From Tumebacillus sp. BK434 (GTDB taxonomy: Bacteria; Bacillota; Bacilli; Tumebacillales; Tumebacillaceae): a DNA stretch of 64,000 nt. Below the pieces are notes generated by a model. The model saw nothing but the letters and a program-made list of their open reading frames with translations, was not told the origin of the DNA and did not search any database. Numbering within the stretch: the stretch's first letter is position 1; the number at the start of each line of letters is the position of its first letter. Both the position numbers and the translations under genes were made by a program. This document shows positions 6,722-13,820 of this stretch, piece by piece. The stretch lies in assembly GCF_004340785.1 (NCBI RefSeq), contig NZ_SLXS01000002.1, positions 1-64,000 of the forward strand, given 5' to 3'.

Positions 6722-7493
6722 ATGAAGATTGGGTTGGTGCAAGCGAAATTTACGGCGTCGCGCAAGGAGTCGGTGGAGCAGGCGATGCGGCTGAATTTCG
6801 GAAAGCGGGCGAAGCGCGCTGTGACGTGGAGTGTTTTTCGGAAGGGGTTGTGCCGGGGATGCGCGAGGTGGGGGTTGAGAACGAACCGCACGATCAGGCG
6901 GAACAAGAAGCGGCGCTCGAACTGGTGCGGGCCGCGGCAGTAGCAGCAGGGACGGCGGTGATCCTCGGCATGGAGTGGGGGCCTAATCTGGTGGCGATGG
7001 TGATCGACGAGGCGGGGAACGTGCTCGGTTATCAGGCGAAAAACCAGATCGCCGTCAAGGAGGAAAATACTAGATTCCCGACGGGAATCGCAAGATTTTT
7101 ACGAACAAAGGCGTTCCGGTTGGCATCGCGATCTGACATGGAGCTTGGCGCTATCCGGAGACGGTACGCTGGGCGGCGAAACGCAGGGAGAAGATCGTGT
7201 TCCATTCGCAGGTGACAGGGTCGGTCGCTGCATTGGGTCCTGCCGAGCCGTTTTACGAGATGGCGATGGTCTGCCGCGCTATGGAAAACACGACCTACTT
7301 CGCCAGCATCAACCATGCGCTGGGACATCAGGAGTGGCGGACAACGCTGGTCGCACCGGACGGCAATCTTGTGGCCTCTGTGCCACTGGGGGAAGAAAAG
7401 TTGCTTGTCTCCGACTTGAATCTGGAACAGGCGACCTGGTTTTTGGCGAAACGGTACAACCCGGATTTGTATCAGGGAGAAGGGGATGTGTGA
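6722..7493 (+). pseudogene. Carbon-nitrogen hydrolase (nitrilase family), frameshifted
   Basis: Three pieces in different frames join into one nitrilase-family enzyme. They are MKIGLVQAKFTASRKES (from 6722), CDVECFSEGVVPGM...LGYQAKNQIAVKEENTRFPTG (about 6795-7085), and KIFTNKGVPVGIAI-stop-HGAWRYPE...FHSQVTGSVAALG...NPDLYQ (about 7090-7493). The family's catalytic Glu (CFSE) and Lys region survive. The TGA at 7134-7136 stands exactly where the nucleophilic Cys is expected (AICHxxWRYPE). At least two frameshifts and the stop make it non-functional. The ribosome site is missing. It overlaps the next GNAT gene by 8 nt, as in an old operon. Confidence 0.8.
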
Positions 7494-7929
7494 GTTGGTG
7501 CGACAGGCAAATGCAGCAGATCAGGCCGCCTTGCGGGAGATGATGCTCGAATACATTGTGGATTTCTATCAGCGGGAAGCGCCGCCGGCAGCAAAATTGG
7601 ACTGCCTGCAAGCGATGCTGCTCTCAGGTGATACCGGGCTACAGTTCGTGGCCGAGCAGGACGGAGCGTATCAGGGCTTTGCGACGCTTTACTTCACTTA
7701 CAGCACGCTGCGGGCAGAGCGGGTCGTGATCATGAACGACCTGTACGTGCGGGAAGCGTATCGCGGGTCGGGCGTGGCGGAAAAGCTCTTCCAAGCATGC
7801 GCGGCTTATACGAAGGAGAACGGATTCGCGTTAATGCAATGGGAAACGGCAAAAGACAATAGCCGCGCCCAGCGGTTTTATGAGAAAATGGGTGGAGAGA
7901 AAGGCGATTGGCTGAATTATTCGATTTGA
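7486..7929 (+). CDS. GNAT-family N-acetyltransferase
   Basis: A 147-residue acetyltransferase with the acetyl-CoA loop in VREAYRGSGVAEKLFQAC (R-x-x-G-x-G/A pattern) and the C-terminal AKDNSRAQRFYEKMGGEKGDW segment typical of GNAT motif B. ATG 7486 overlaps the end of the decayed nitrilase reading frame (ATGTGTGA) and has GGAGAAGGGG before it, so it was once translationally coupled to that gene. A similar nitrilase plus GNAT pair is intact at 41750-43258. The substrate is unknown. Confidence 0.85.
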   Translation: MCELVRQANAADQAALREMMLEYIVDFYQREAPPAAKLDCLQAMLLSGDTGLQFVAEQDGAYQGFATLYFTYSTLRAERVVIMNDLYVREAYRGSGVAEKLFQACAAYTKENGFALMQWETAKDNSRAQRFYEKMGGEKGDWLNYSI

Positions 7930-7966
7930 TCATACATTTCGAGGGACGAGGAGGAGGTGAGGGCTC

Positions 7967-8305
7967 GTGGAGTTTCGTTCGTATCGGGAGTTTTGGCCCT
8001 TTTATGTGCTGCAGCATTCGAAGCGGGCGACGCGCCTGTGGCACGCGGTGGGCACGAGCTGTGTGTTTCTGCTCTTGATCGCCGCCGGATTTACCGGCAA
8101 GTGGTGGCTGCTCTTGCTGATTCCGGTGATCGCCTATGGCTTGGCCTGGTTCTCACACTTCTTCATCGAAGGCAACAAGCCGGCGACGTTTGGCCATCCG
8201 CTCTGGTCGCTCTGCGGCGATTTTCAGATGTACTTCCTGACGATCTCCGGCCAGATGGGTGCCGAGGTGGCACGCGTGCAGAAGTTGTATCAACAAAAGA
8301 AGTAA
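7967..8305 (+). CDS. DUF962/Mpo1-like membrane protein
   Basis: A 112-residue protein with the DUF962 (Mpo1-like) pattern: FYVLQHSKRATRLWHAVG near the N-terminus, two hydrophobic helices (about 28-62), then HFFIEGNKPATFGHPLWSLCGDFQMY. The conserved His residues probably bind iron, by analogy with yeast Mpo1, a 2-hydroxy fatty acid dioxygenase. The bacterial role is not established. GTG 7967 follows GGAGGTGAGG. Confidence 0.85.
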   Translation: MEFRSYREFWPFYVLQHSKRATRLWHAVGTSCVFLLLIAAGFTGKWWLLLLIPVIAYGLAWFSHFFIEGNKPATFGHPLWSLCGDFQMYFLTISGQMGAEVARVQKLYQQKK

Positions 8306-8330
8306 GGCAGCCACAGGGGGCTGCCTTTTG
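8306..8330. terminator. Terminator shared by convergent genes
   Basis: GGCAGCC/GGCTGCC 7-bp arms (8306-8312 and 8319-8325) followed by TTTT. It lies between the converging DUF962 gene and the membrane-protein gene ending at 8332. Confidence 0.8.
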
Positions 8331-8331
8331 T

Positions 8332-8607
8332 CTATTGCCCTCTGGCCTTGAAGATCAGGTAGCGGACAAAGTGCCCAACGGAATACGTTGCCGTCGCCAG
8401 GAACAGGATCACGCCGATGAACGCGAAGAGCAGCGTAAATCCGCCGGAGAGGAAATGCGTGATGTACAGGATGATCGCAAGCACGATGACGATCGTGATC
8501 GCCTTGATAAACTGACGGCCTGCATAGTAACGCTCTTCCTGCCAGCGGGTGGGGAAGACGGGCGCTTGCTTAGCCGGTTTGGCTGCGGGTACGGTTTCTT
8601 GTGCCAT
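8332..8607 (-). CDS. Small two-helix membrane protein, unknown function
   Basis: A 91-residue product. Residues 1-30 are polar (Ala/Pro/Lys-rich, then TRWQEERYYAGRQF), followed by two hydrophobic helices (about 35-55 and 58-78) and a basic C-terminus. No family was recognised. It is divergent from the aldo/keto reductase gene at 8684. The GAGTGAAGAACTC stretch precedes its ATG as a weak ribosome site. Confidence 0.65.
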   Translation of the reverse strand: MAQETVPAAKPAKQAPVFPTRWQEERYYAGRQFIKAITIVIVLAIILYITHFLSGGFTLLFAFIGVILFLATATYSVGHFVRYLIFKARGQ

Positions 8608-8683
8608 GAGTTCTTCACTCCTGCTATTTTGAGAATGCTACTGCTATTGTACCAAAAACAGCAAGCGAAAGGGTGTACCAGAT

Positions 8684-9517
8684 ATGATCAAAAGCATCAG
8701 CGACGCTGCCGTACTGGCAAACGGCGTGAAAATGCCATGGCTCGGCCTCGGCGTTTTTAAGACGCAGGAAGGCGCCGAGGTGGAAAATTCGGTTCGCTAC
8801 GCGCTCGAAGCCGGCTACCGGCACATCGACACCGCCGCGATCTACCGCAACGAGGAAGGCGTCGGCCGCGCGGTGAAAGCGTCGGGTATCGCGCGCGAAG
8901 AGCTGTTTATCACCACAAAGGTCTGGAACACGGAGCAAGGGTACGAGACGACCCTGGCCGCTTTTGAAGAGAGCCGCCGGAAACTGGGGCTGGAGTATGT
9001 CGACCTGTACTTGATCCACTGGGCGGTGAAGGAGAAGTACAAAGAGACGTGGCGCGCGCTGGAGAAGCTGTACCGAGACGGGCTGGTGCGGGCGATCGGG
9101 GTGTCGAACTTCCAGGTGCACCATCTGCAAGACCTGATGGCGACGGCAACTGTGAAGCCGATGGTCAATCAGGTGGAATACCACCCCTACCTGACGCAAC
9201 AGGAGCTGCTCGCGTTCTGCCAGCAGGAAGGGATTCAGTTCGAAGCATGGAGCCCGCTGATGCGCGGGCGCATCCAGGAAGAGCCGGTCATCGTGCAGCT
9301 GGCGGAGAAATACGGCAAGACACCGGCGCAGATCGTCTTGCGCTGGGACTTGCAGCACGGCGTGGTGACGATTCCGAAATCGATCCGGCAGGAGCGCGTG
9401 ATCGAAAATGCGCAGCTGTTCGACTTTGCGCTGTCGGCGGAGGATCTGGCGACGCTGGACGGGCTGAATCGGGATCAGCGCTTCGGGTCGGACCCGGACA
9501 ATTTTAATTTTAAGTGA
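8684..9517 (+). CDS. Aldo/keto reductase
   Basis: A 277-residue NADPH-dependent oxidoreductase of the AKR superfamily. The catalytic tetrad is visible: Asp and Tyr in HIDTAAIYRNEEGVG, Lys in ITTKVWN, His in LIHWAV. The C-terminal IPKSIRQERVIENAQLF loop binds the cofactor phosphate. It is close to the B. subtilis YvgN/YtbE type that reduces aldehydes such as methylglyoxal (family knowledge). GAAAGGGTG precedes ATG 8684. A diverged paralog lies at 40874. Confidence 0.95.
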   Translation: MIKSISDAAVLANGVKMPWLGLGVFKTQEGAEVENSVRYALEAGYRHIDTAAIYRNEEGVGRAVKASGIAREELFITTKVWNTEQGYETTLAAFEESRRKLGLEYVDLYLIHWAVKEKYKETWRALEKLYRDGLVRAIGVSNFQVHHLQDLMATATVKPMVNQVEYHPYLTQQELLAFCQQEGIQFEAWSPLMRGRIQEEPVIVQLAEKYGKTPAQIVLRWDLQHGVVTIPKSIRQERVIENAQLFDFALSAEDLATLDGLNRDQRFGSDPDNFNFK

Positions 9518-9601
9518 TAGGCCAAGGGAAAGCTAAGTGACGGGTCACAGGGGAGAAGAACTCTTGGCTAGATGTGCAGCAGAATGAGGAGGAAGATATG
9601 A

Positions 9602-10693
9602 ATGGGGAAAATGGCTTTGGTCGTGATCGACGCGCAGACCGCCTTGGTGGAACAGGTGTACCAGCCGGAGCGGCTGCTGCAAAACATCGCCGGGCTGCTG
9701 GAGCGGGCGCGGGCGGCAGGCGTGCCGGTCGTGTTTGTGCAGGATGATGATGTGAGCGAACCGGGCTCGGACGGCTGGCAGGTGCACCCGGCGATCGCAC
9801 CGCTGGAGACGGAGCGCCGCGTTCGCAAGAAGGCGACCGACTCGTTTTACGGCACCGACCTGAACGCCTTTTTGACGGCGAACGGGGTGAAGACGCTCGT
9901 GGTCTGCGGCTGCAAAACCGACTATTGCGTCGACACGGCCACGCGCCGCGCCACCACGCTTGGCTATCAGGTGATCGTGGCAAAGGATGCGCATTCGACG
10001 ACAGACAACGGCGTGTTGACGGCGGAGCAGATCATCGCGCATCACAACAAGAACCTGCACGGGCTGGACAATCTGGAAAATTATTCGCAGACGATGCCGA
10101 GCAGCGAAATCGAGTTTGCAGCGGGCGGGAACGCGCCGTTCGGGGCAAAAAAAGCGGGCGAGCGCGTCTACATCCGCACGTTTGAAGTCAGCGATGCGGA
10201 GGCGATGACCGCGCTTTTGGTGAAGAACCGCGCGTTCTGGGGCCAGTTTGAAACGAGCCGCAGCGATGATGAATACACGGTAGAGTACCAGCGCCGCAAT
10301 CTGGAGCAGATGCGTGCAGAATGGGTGAAAGACCGCGGCTACTTTTTCGGGATCTTCCTGCAGGAGAATGACCGGCTGATCGGGGACATCGGGATTCACA
10401 TGATCGCGCGCGGGCCGTGCCAGAGCGCGTTTGTCGGGTATTCGCTCGATGAGGAGCACAACGGGAAGGGCTATGCGACAGAAGCGCTGCGGCTGGTGGT
10501 GGACTTCGGCTTCCACGACATCAACCTGCACCGCCTGCAAGCGGACGCCGCTCCGGAGAATCCGGCATCTTACCGGGTGCTGGAGAAGGCCGGGTTCCAG
10601 CGGGAAGGGACGGAGCGCAAGAATTTGCTGATCAACGGGAAGTGGCAGGATCATCTGCAGTACGCGATCATAAATGAGCACTGGGAAGGCTGA
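9602..10693 (+). CDS. Fusion of isochorismatase-like hydrolase and GNAT acetyltransferase
   Basis: A 363-residue two-domain protein in one uninterrupted frame. Residues 1-180 form a cysteine hydrolase of the isochorismatase family: Asp in VVIDAQTALV, Lys in RRVRKKATDSFYGTDL, and Cys in VVCGCKTDYCVDTATRRA. Residues about 190-363 are a RimJ/RimL-type GNAT domain (YIRTFEVSDAEAMTALL; GYSLDEEHNGKGYATEALRLV; NPASYRVLEKAGFQREG). ATG 9602 follows GAGGAGGAAG. The two activities are normally on separate proteins; their fusion suggests linked steps such as amide hydrolysis and acetylation of one metabolite, which is inference. The phosphoesterase gene starts 6 bases downstream. Confidence 0.9.
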   Translation: MGKMALVVIDAQTALVEQVYQPERLLQNIAGLLERARAAGVPVVFVQDDDVSEPGSDGWQVHPAIAPLETERRVRKKATDSFYGTDLNAFLTANGVKTLVVCGCKTDYCVDTATRRATTLGYQVIVAKDAHSTTDNGVLTAEQIIAHHNKNLHGLDNLENYSQTMPSSEIEFAAGGNAPFGAKKAGERVYIRTFEVSDAEAMTALLVKNRAFWGQFETSRSDDEYTVEYQRRNLEQMRAEWVKDRGYFFGIFLQENDRLIGDIGIHMIARGPCQSAFVGYSLDEEHNGKGYATEALRLVVDFGFHDINLHRLQADAAPENPASYRVLEKAGFQREGTERKNLLINGKWQDHLQYAIINEHWEG

Positions 10694-10699
10694 TCGGCG

Positions 10700-11200
10700 A
10701 TGAAGATCGCGGTGATTTCCGACACGCACATGCCGAAGATGGCCACAGGAGTGCCGCCTGCGCTGGCCGACGGGCTCCGTGATGTGGACCTGATCTTGCA
10801 TGCCGGTGACTGGCAGACGCTGGCGGCGGTGGAGCTGTTCGAGCAGTTTGCGCCGCTAGACGGTGTGGCCGGAAATGTGGACGGGGAGGAGATCGCTGCC
10901 CGGTTCGGACGGCAGAAAGTGCTGACGATCGGCGGGTACAAGATCGGCCTTGTCCATGGCGACGGCAAAGGCAAGACCACGGAACGGAGAGCGGCGGCCG
11001 CGTTTGCCGGAGAGAAGCTGGATCTGATCATCTTTGGGCACTCGCACGTTCCGTATCATGAGGTGCTGGCGGATGGGACGGTTTTGTTTAACCCGGGGTC
11101 GCCGACAGATAAGCGGCGGCAGGCTCAGTTTTCTTATGGGTTGATTGAGATTGGCGAAGGTATGCGTGTGCGGCATGAGTTTTATGCGGAGAAGAAGTGA
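10700..11200 (+). CDS. YfcE/MJ0936-family metallophosphoesterase
   Basis: A 166-residue phosphodiesterase of the calcineurin-like fold. Metal ligands are visible in order: Asp8 and His10 (ISDTHMP), Asp in HAGDWQ, Asn in GNVD, His in LVHGDG, and GHSH. The length fits the family (about 160-180). It follows the isochorismatase-GNAT fusion after only 6 nt and is probably co-transcribed. It likely cleaves small phosphodiesters; the substrate is unknown. Confidence 0.92.
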   Translation: MKIAVISDTHMPKMATGVPPALADGLRDVDLILHAGDWQTLAAVELFEQFAPLDGVAGNVDGEEIAARFGRQKVLTIGGYKIGLVHGDGKGKTTERRAAAAFAGEKLDLIIFGHSHVPYHEVLADGTVLFNPGSPTDKRRQAQFSYGLIEIGEGMRVRHEFYAEKK

Positions 11201-11212
11201 TGTGAAGTGAAG

Positions 11213-11236
11213 GGCACCCGTGCAGGGTGCCTTTTT
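11213..11236. terminator. Terminator between convergent genes
   Basis: GGCACCC/GGGTGCC arms (11213-11219 and 11225-11231) with a 5-nt loop and TTTTT. It ends the 9602-11200 pair; the minus-strand gene ends right beside it at 11240. Confidence 0.9.
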
Positions 11237-11239
11237 CTG

Positions 11240-11866
11240 TTAGTACAGCCGGTTGGTGTAGCTGTCTTGGAGGCGGGCCGTGACTTCTTGTTCATCGACG
11301 TTTGGCAGGTTGACGTGGGCGGCGATCATGCGGGCCGGGACGGGCAGGTCGGCGGAGGGGAGCCACGTTTCGGGCTGCCAGAGCCGGGATCGTTTCAGGG
11401 ATTTGGCGCAATGGACGAAGCACTCTTCGATTTCGACGCCGATGGCGAGCAGGGGCGTTTTGCCGTTGGCAGCAACGCTCTTCAGCAAGTCCTCGTCGCG
11501 CACGATGCAGGCGCGGCCGTTGATGCGCAGCGTCTCTTCAAGGCCGGGGATCAGGAAGAGCAGGCCGATCTGGCCAGTAGCCAGGATGTTGCGCAGGGAG
11601 TCGGCGCGCTTGTTGCCAGGGCGCTCGGGGATCAGCAGGCGGTGCTCATCCAGCACCGCGACGAAGCCGGGCTGGTCGCCGCGCGGTGACACGTCGCAGT
11701 GTCCCTCGACATCAGAGGTGGCGATGAGGGCAAAGGGGGACTTGGCGAGAAAGTCCCGGCAGTGCGCGTCGAGCTGGGAGATCGATTTGTTCTGCACGAG
11801 CGGGCTCGGCTGTCCGAGCAGTTCGCGCAGCTCCGCTTCGTCGGTCAGGATGTTGGGAAAGTTCAT
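11240..11866 (-). CDS. Pyridoxamine 5'-phosphate oxidase-family flavoprotein
   Basis: A 208-residue protein of the split-barrel FMN-binding fold. It resembles the MSMEG_1061 branch: SPFALIATSDVEGHCDVSPRGDQPGFV, RLLIPERPGNKRADSLRNIL, IGLLFLIPG.EETLRINGRA, and a C-terminal ECFVHCAKSLKRSRLW. It probably reduces an unknown substrate with FMN or F420-like cofactor. ATG 11866 is preferred over GTG 11875 because AAAGGAGTG lies just before it. Confidence 0.88.
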   Translation of the reverse strand: MNFPNILTDEAELRELLGQPSPLVQNKSISQLDAHCRDFLAKSPFALIATSDVEGHCDVSPRGDQPGFVAVLDEHRLLIPERPGNKRADSLRNILATGQIGLLFLIPGLEETLRINGRACIVRDEDLLKSVAANGKTPLLAIGVEIEECFVHCAKSLKRSRLWQPETWLPSADLPVPARMIAAHVNLPNVDEQEVTARLQDSYTNRLY

Positions 11867-11976
11867 GGCGATCACTCCTTTGTGTCTCCAAGATACAGCA
11901 AAGCCCGGAGAAAGACGAGGGATGATTTTCCTGCCGGCGCCTCATAGTAAGGAAAACGGCAGAAGGGGATTGGAAC

Positions 11977-13371
11977 ATGCTGAAACAGAAGAAGGCGCGC
12001 GTTTTCGCTGGGGAGCAGGAGCGGCAGCCGAAGCATTTGAAGGGGATCGGCGTATTCAGTCTGGCCGGCGTCGGGATCGGCGGCGTGGTCGGGGCCGGGT
12101 TCCTGCTCGGGTCGGGACTGGCGGTGCAGCAGGCGGGGCCGGCGGTGGTGCTGGCTTTTTTGCTGGGCGGGCTGGTGATGATGCAGGTGCTGGGGGCGAT
12201 GACGTCGGTCGCCGTCAATCGGGTGGTGCCAGGGTCGTTTCGGGTGCATACGGAGCAGATGCTCGGGCGCTACAGCGGTTTCTTGATGGGTTGGATGGCG
12301 TTTGCGTCCGGCATTTTGGGTTTGGGCTCGGAGGCGCTGGCGATGGGGATCTTTTCGCGCTATTGGCTGCCGGGGATGCCGCTTGCGATCTTGGCGACCG
12401 GGTTTATGCTGGTCGTGATCGGGCTCAATGCGTTTGGGGTGGAAAATTTCAGCAAGGTGGAAACGTGGATGACGGTGGCCAAGGTCGGGGCGTTGCTGGC
12501 GTTTGTCGTGCTCGGAGGTTTTGCGGTGCTGACGGCGGGCCACGCACTGGTCTCGCCGTCGCCGGTCGCGGGATATGGAGCGATGTTTCCCAAAGGCTGG
12601 AGCGGGATGCTGGAGTCGATGCTGATCGTCGTCTTCTGCTACTCGGGCATCGGGGCGGTGGCGATGGCCGGGACGGAGGCGCGGGACCCGCAGCGGGACA
12701 TTCCGAAGGCGACGTGGTACATGGCGCTCGCGGTGATCTTGCTGTATGTGGCGGCGATGGCGGTGTTGATCTTCGTCACGCCGTGGAGCGGTGTCGATGC
12801 GAAGGAGTCGCCGTTTGTGCAGGCGTTCGATTCACTGCGGCTCGGCTGGGCGTCGACGGGGATGAACGTGATCATCATGATCGCGGCGTTTTCGGTGATG
12901 GCGGCGACGTATTTTGCCTGCATGCAGATGCTGGTCTCGCTGGCGGAAGCGCAGGAGGCGCCGCAGTTCTGCGCGTCAAAATCCGGCCCGCACGGCCGCT
13001 ACCGCATCGCCTGGCTGATCGTCGGCGGGGCGGGGCTCTTGATCATGGGGCTGTCGTTTGTGCTGCCGCCGAAGCTGTTTCAGTATCTGGTCGCGGCGTC
13101 GTCGTATTTTTCGTTTGCGATGTGGGCGTTGAATCTGCTGACCTATCTGGTCTGGCTGAAGAAGCGGAAAACGGAAGAGACGTATCACTCGGCGCTCGTC
13201 TTCGGGCGGCTGGGAGCCTATCTGACGCTGGCGGCGATTGCGGTGCTCGCCGGGATGAGTCTTCGCGTCGCCGATTTTCGAATGGGCTTTTATGTGGCGG
13301 CCGGGCTGACGGTGCTGATCTCGGCAGCCTATGCGCTGTGGGCACGGGTACAGTCGCAGGAGGAGTGCTGA
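11977..13371 (+). CDS. APC-superfamily amino acid permease
   Basis: A 464-residue membrane protein with about 12 transmembrane helices. The first helix has the APC substrate-site signature (GVGIGGVVGAGFLLGSG). The fifth to sixth segments include FCYSGIGAVAMAGTEARDPQRDIPKA, the conserved E-A-x-x-P-x-x-x-I-P motif of amino acid/polyamine permeases. It imports or exchanges an amino acid that cannot be named from sequence. It is divergent from the flavoprotein gene and stands alone. Confidence 0.9.
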   Translation: MLKQKKARVFAGEQERQPKHLKGIGVFSLAGVGIGGVVGAGFLLGSGLAVQQAGPAVVLAFLLGGLVMMQVLGAMTSVAVNRVVPGSFRVHTEQMLGRYSGFLMGWMAFASGILGLGSEALAMGIFSRYWLPGMPLAILATGFMLVVIGLNAFGVENFSKVETWMTVAKVGALLAFVVLGGFAVLTAGHALVSPSPVAGYGAMFPKGWSGMLESMLIVVFCYSGIGAVAMAGTEARDPQRDIPKATWYMALAVILLYVAAMAVLIFVTPWSGVDAKESPFVQAFDSLRLGWASTGMNVIIMIAAFSVMAATYFACMQMLVSLAEAQEAPQFCASKSGPHGRYRIAWLIVGGAGLLIMGLSFVLPPKLFQYLVAASSYFSFAMWALNLLTYLVWLKKRKTEETYHSALVFGRLGAYLTLAAIAVLAGMSLRVADFRMGFYVAAGLTVLISAAYALWARVQSQEEC

Positions 13372-13373
13372 AA

Positions 13374-13412
13374 AGAAACACCCTCTCGTTTCGCAGTCGA
13401 GAGGGTGTTTCT
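13374..13412. terminator. Bidirectional terminator
   Basis: Perfect 15-bp arms (13374-13388 and 13398-13412) with GAAAC/GTTTC ends. It serves the permease and the converging small gene ending at 13417. Confidence 0.9.
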
Positions 13413-13416
13413 GTGC

Positions 13417-13749
13417 TTAGTACTCTTCGCCTTCGTCGCCGATCACACGGGCATCAAGACGGGCAGCGAGCTCTTTTAATTTGTCGATCACATCGTCTGA
13501 ATATCTGGTCGAAATATGGCTGTCGCGATAGATGAGATAGTAATCAAGTCCATCGAAGCGCCAGACGGCAAGACCCGGCCCGCCAGACATGGAAAGCGTG
13601 TCCCCGGACGGGGTGGTCATGGTGATTTCGGTTCGCGCTTCCAGTTCGGGATCTGCTTGGATGATCGTTTGCCACTCACTCAGGGAGATGGGATGGTTGT
13701 CCGACTCATAAAACTCAGCCGCACGGGTAATATGTACGTCGTAGCTCAT
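13417..13749 (-). CDS. Conserved hypothetical protein
   Basis: A 110-residue soluble protein starting MSYDVHITRAAEFYESDNHPISLSEWQ. ATG 13749 is chosen over GTG 13758 because AGGCGGTG precedes it. It is acidic, has no signal or membrane segment, and ends in an acidic tail. Similar short proteins with the YDVHITRA opening occur in many bacteria without known function (recollection, not a search). It is divergent from the MocR gene. Confidence 0.65.
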   Translation of the reverse strand: MSYDVHITRAAEFYESDNHPISLSEWQTIIQADPELEARTEITMTTPSGDTLSMSGGPGLAVWRFDGLDYYLIYRDSHISTRYSDDVIDKLKELAARLDARVIGDEGEEY

Positions 13750-13820
13750 CAGGTGCACCGCCTGTCATTTTTAGAAAACTATAACATGTTATGATGGAAG
13801 GCAACAGGAGTGATGACCGA

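Noticed and set aside
7134-7136. TGA at the nitrilase catalytic Cys position as a selenocysteine codon
   Set aside because: The same gene has at least two frameshifts and no ribosome site, and no SECIS-like hairpin is obvious just after the TGA. Decay explains it better.
11280-13535. 751-codon plus-strand frame overlapping the flavoprotein and permease
   Set aside because: It crosses two real genes in other frames and reads as low-complexity Gly/Arg/Ala sequence, typical of shadow frames in GC-rich DNA.
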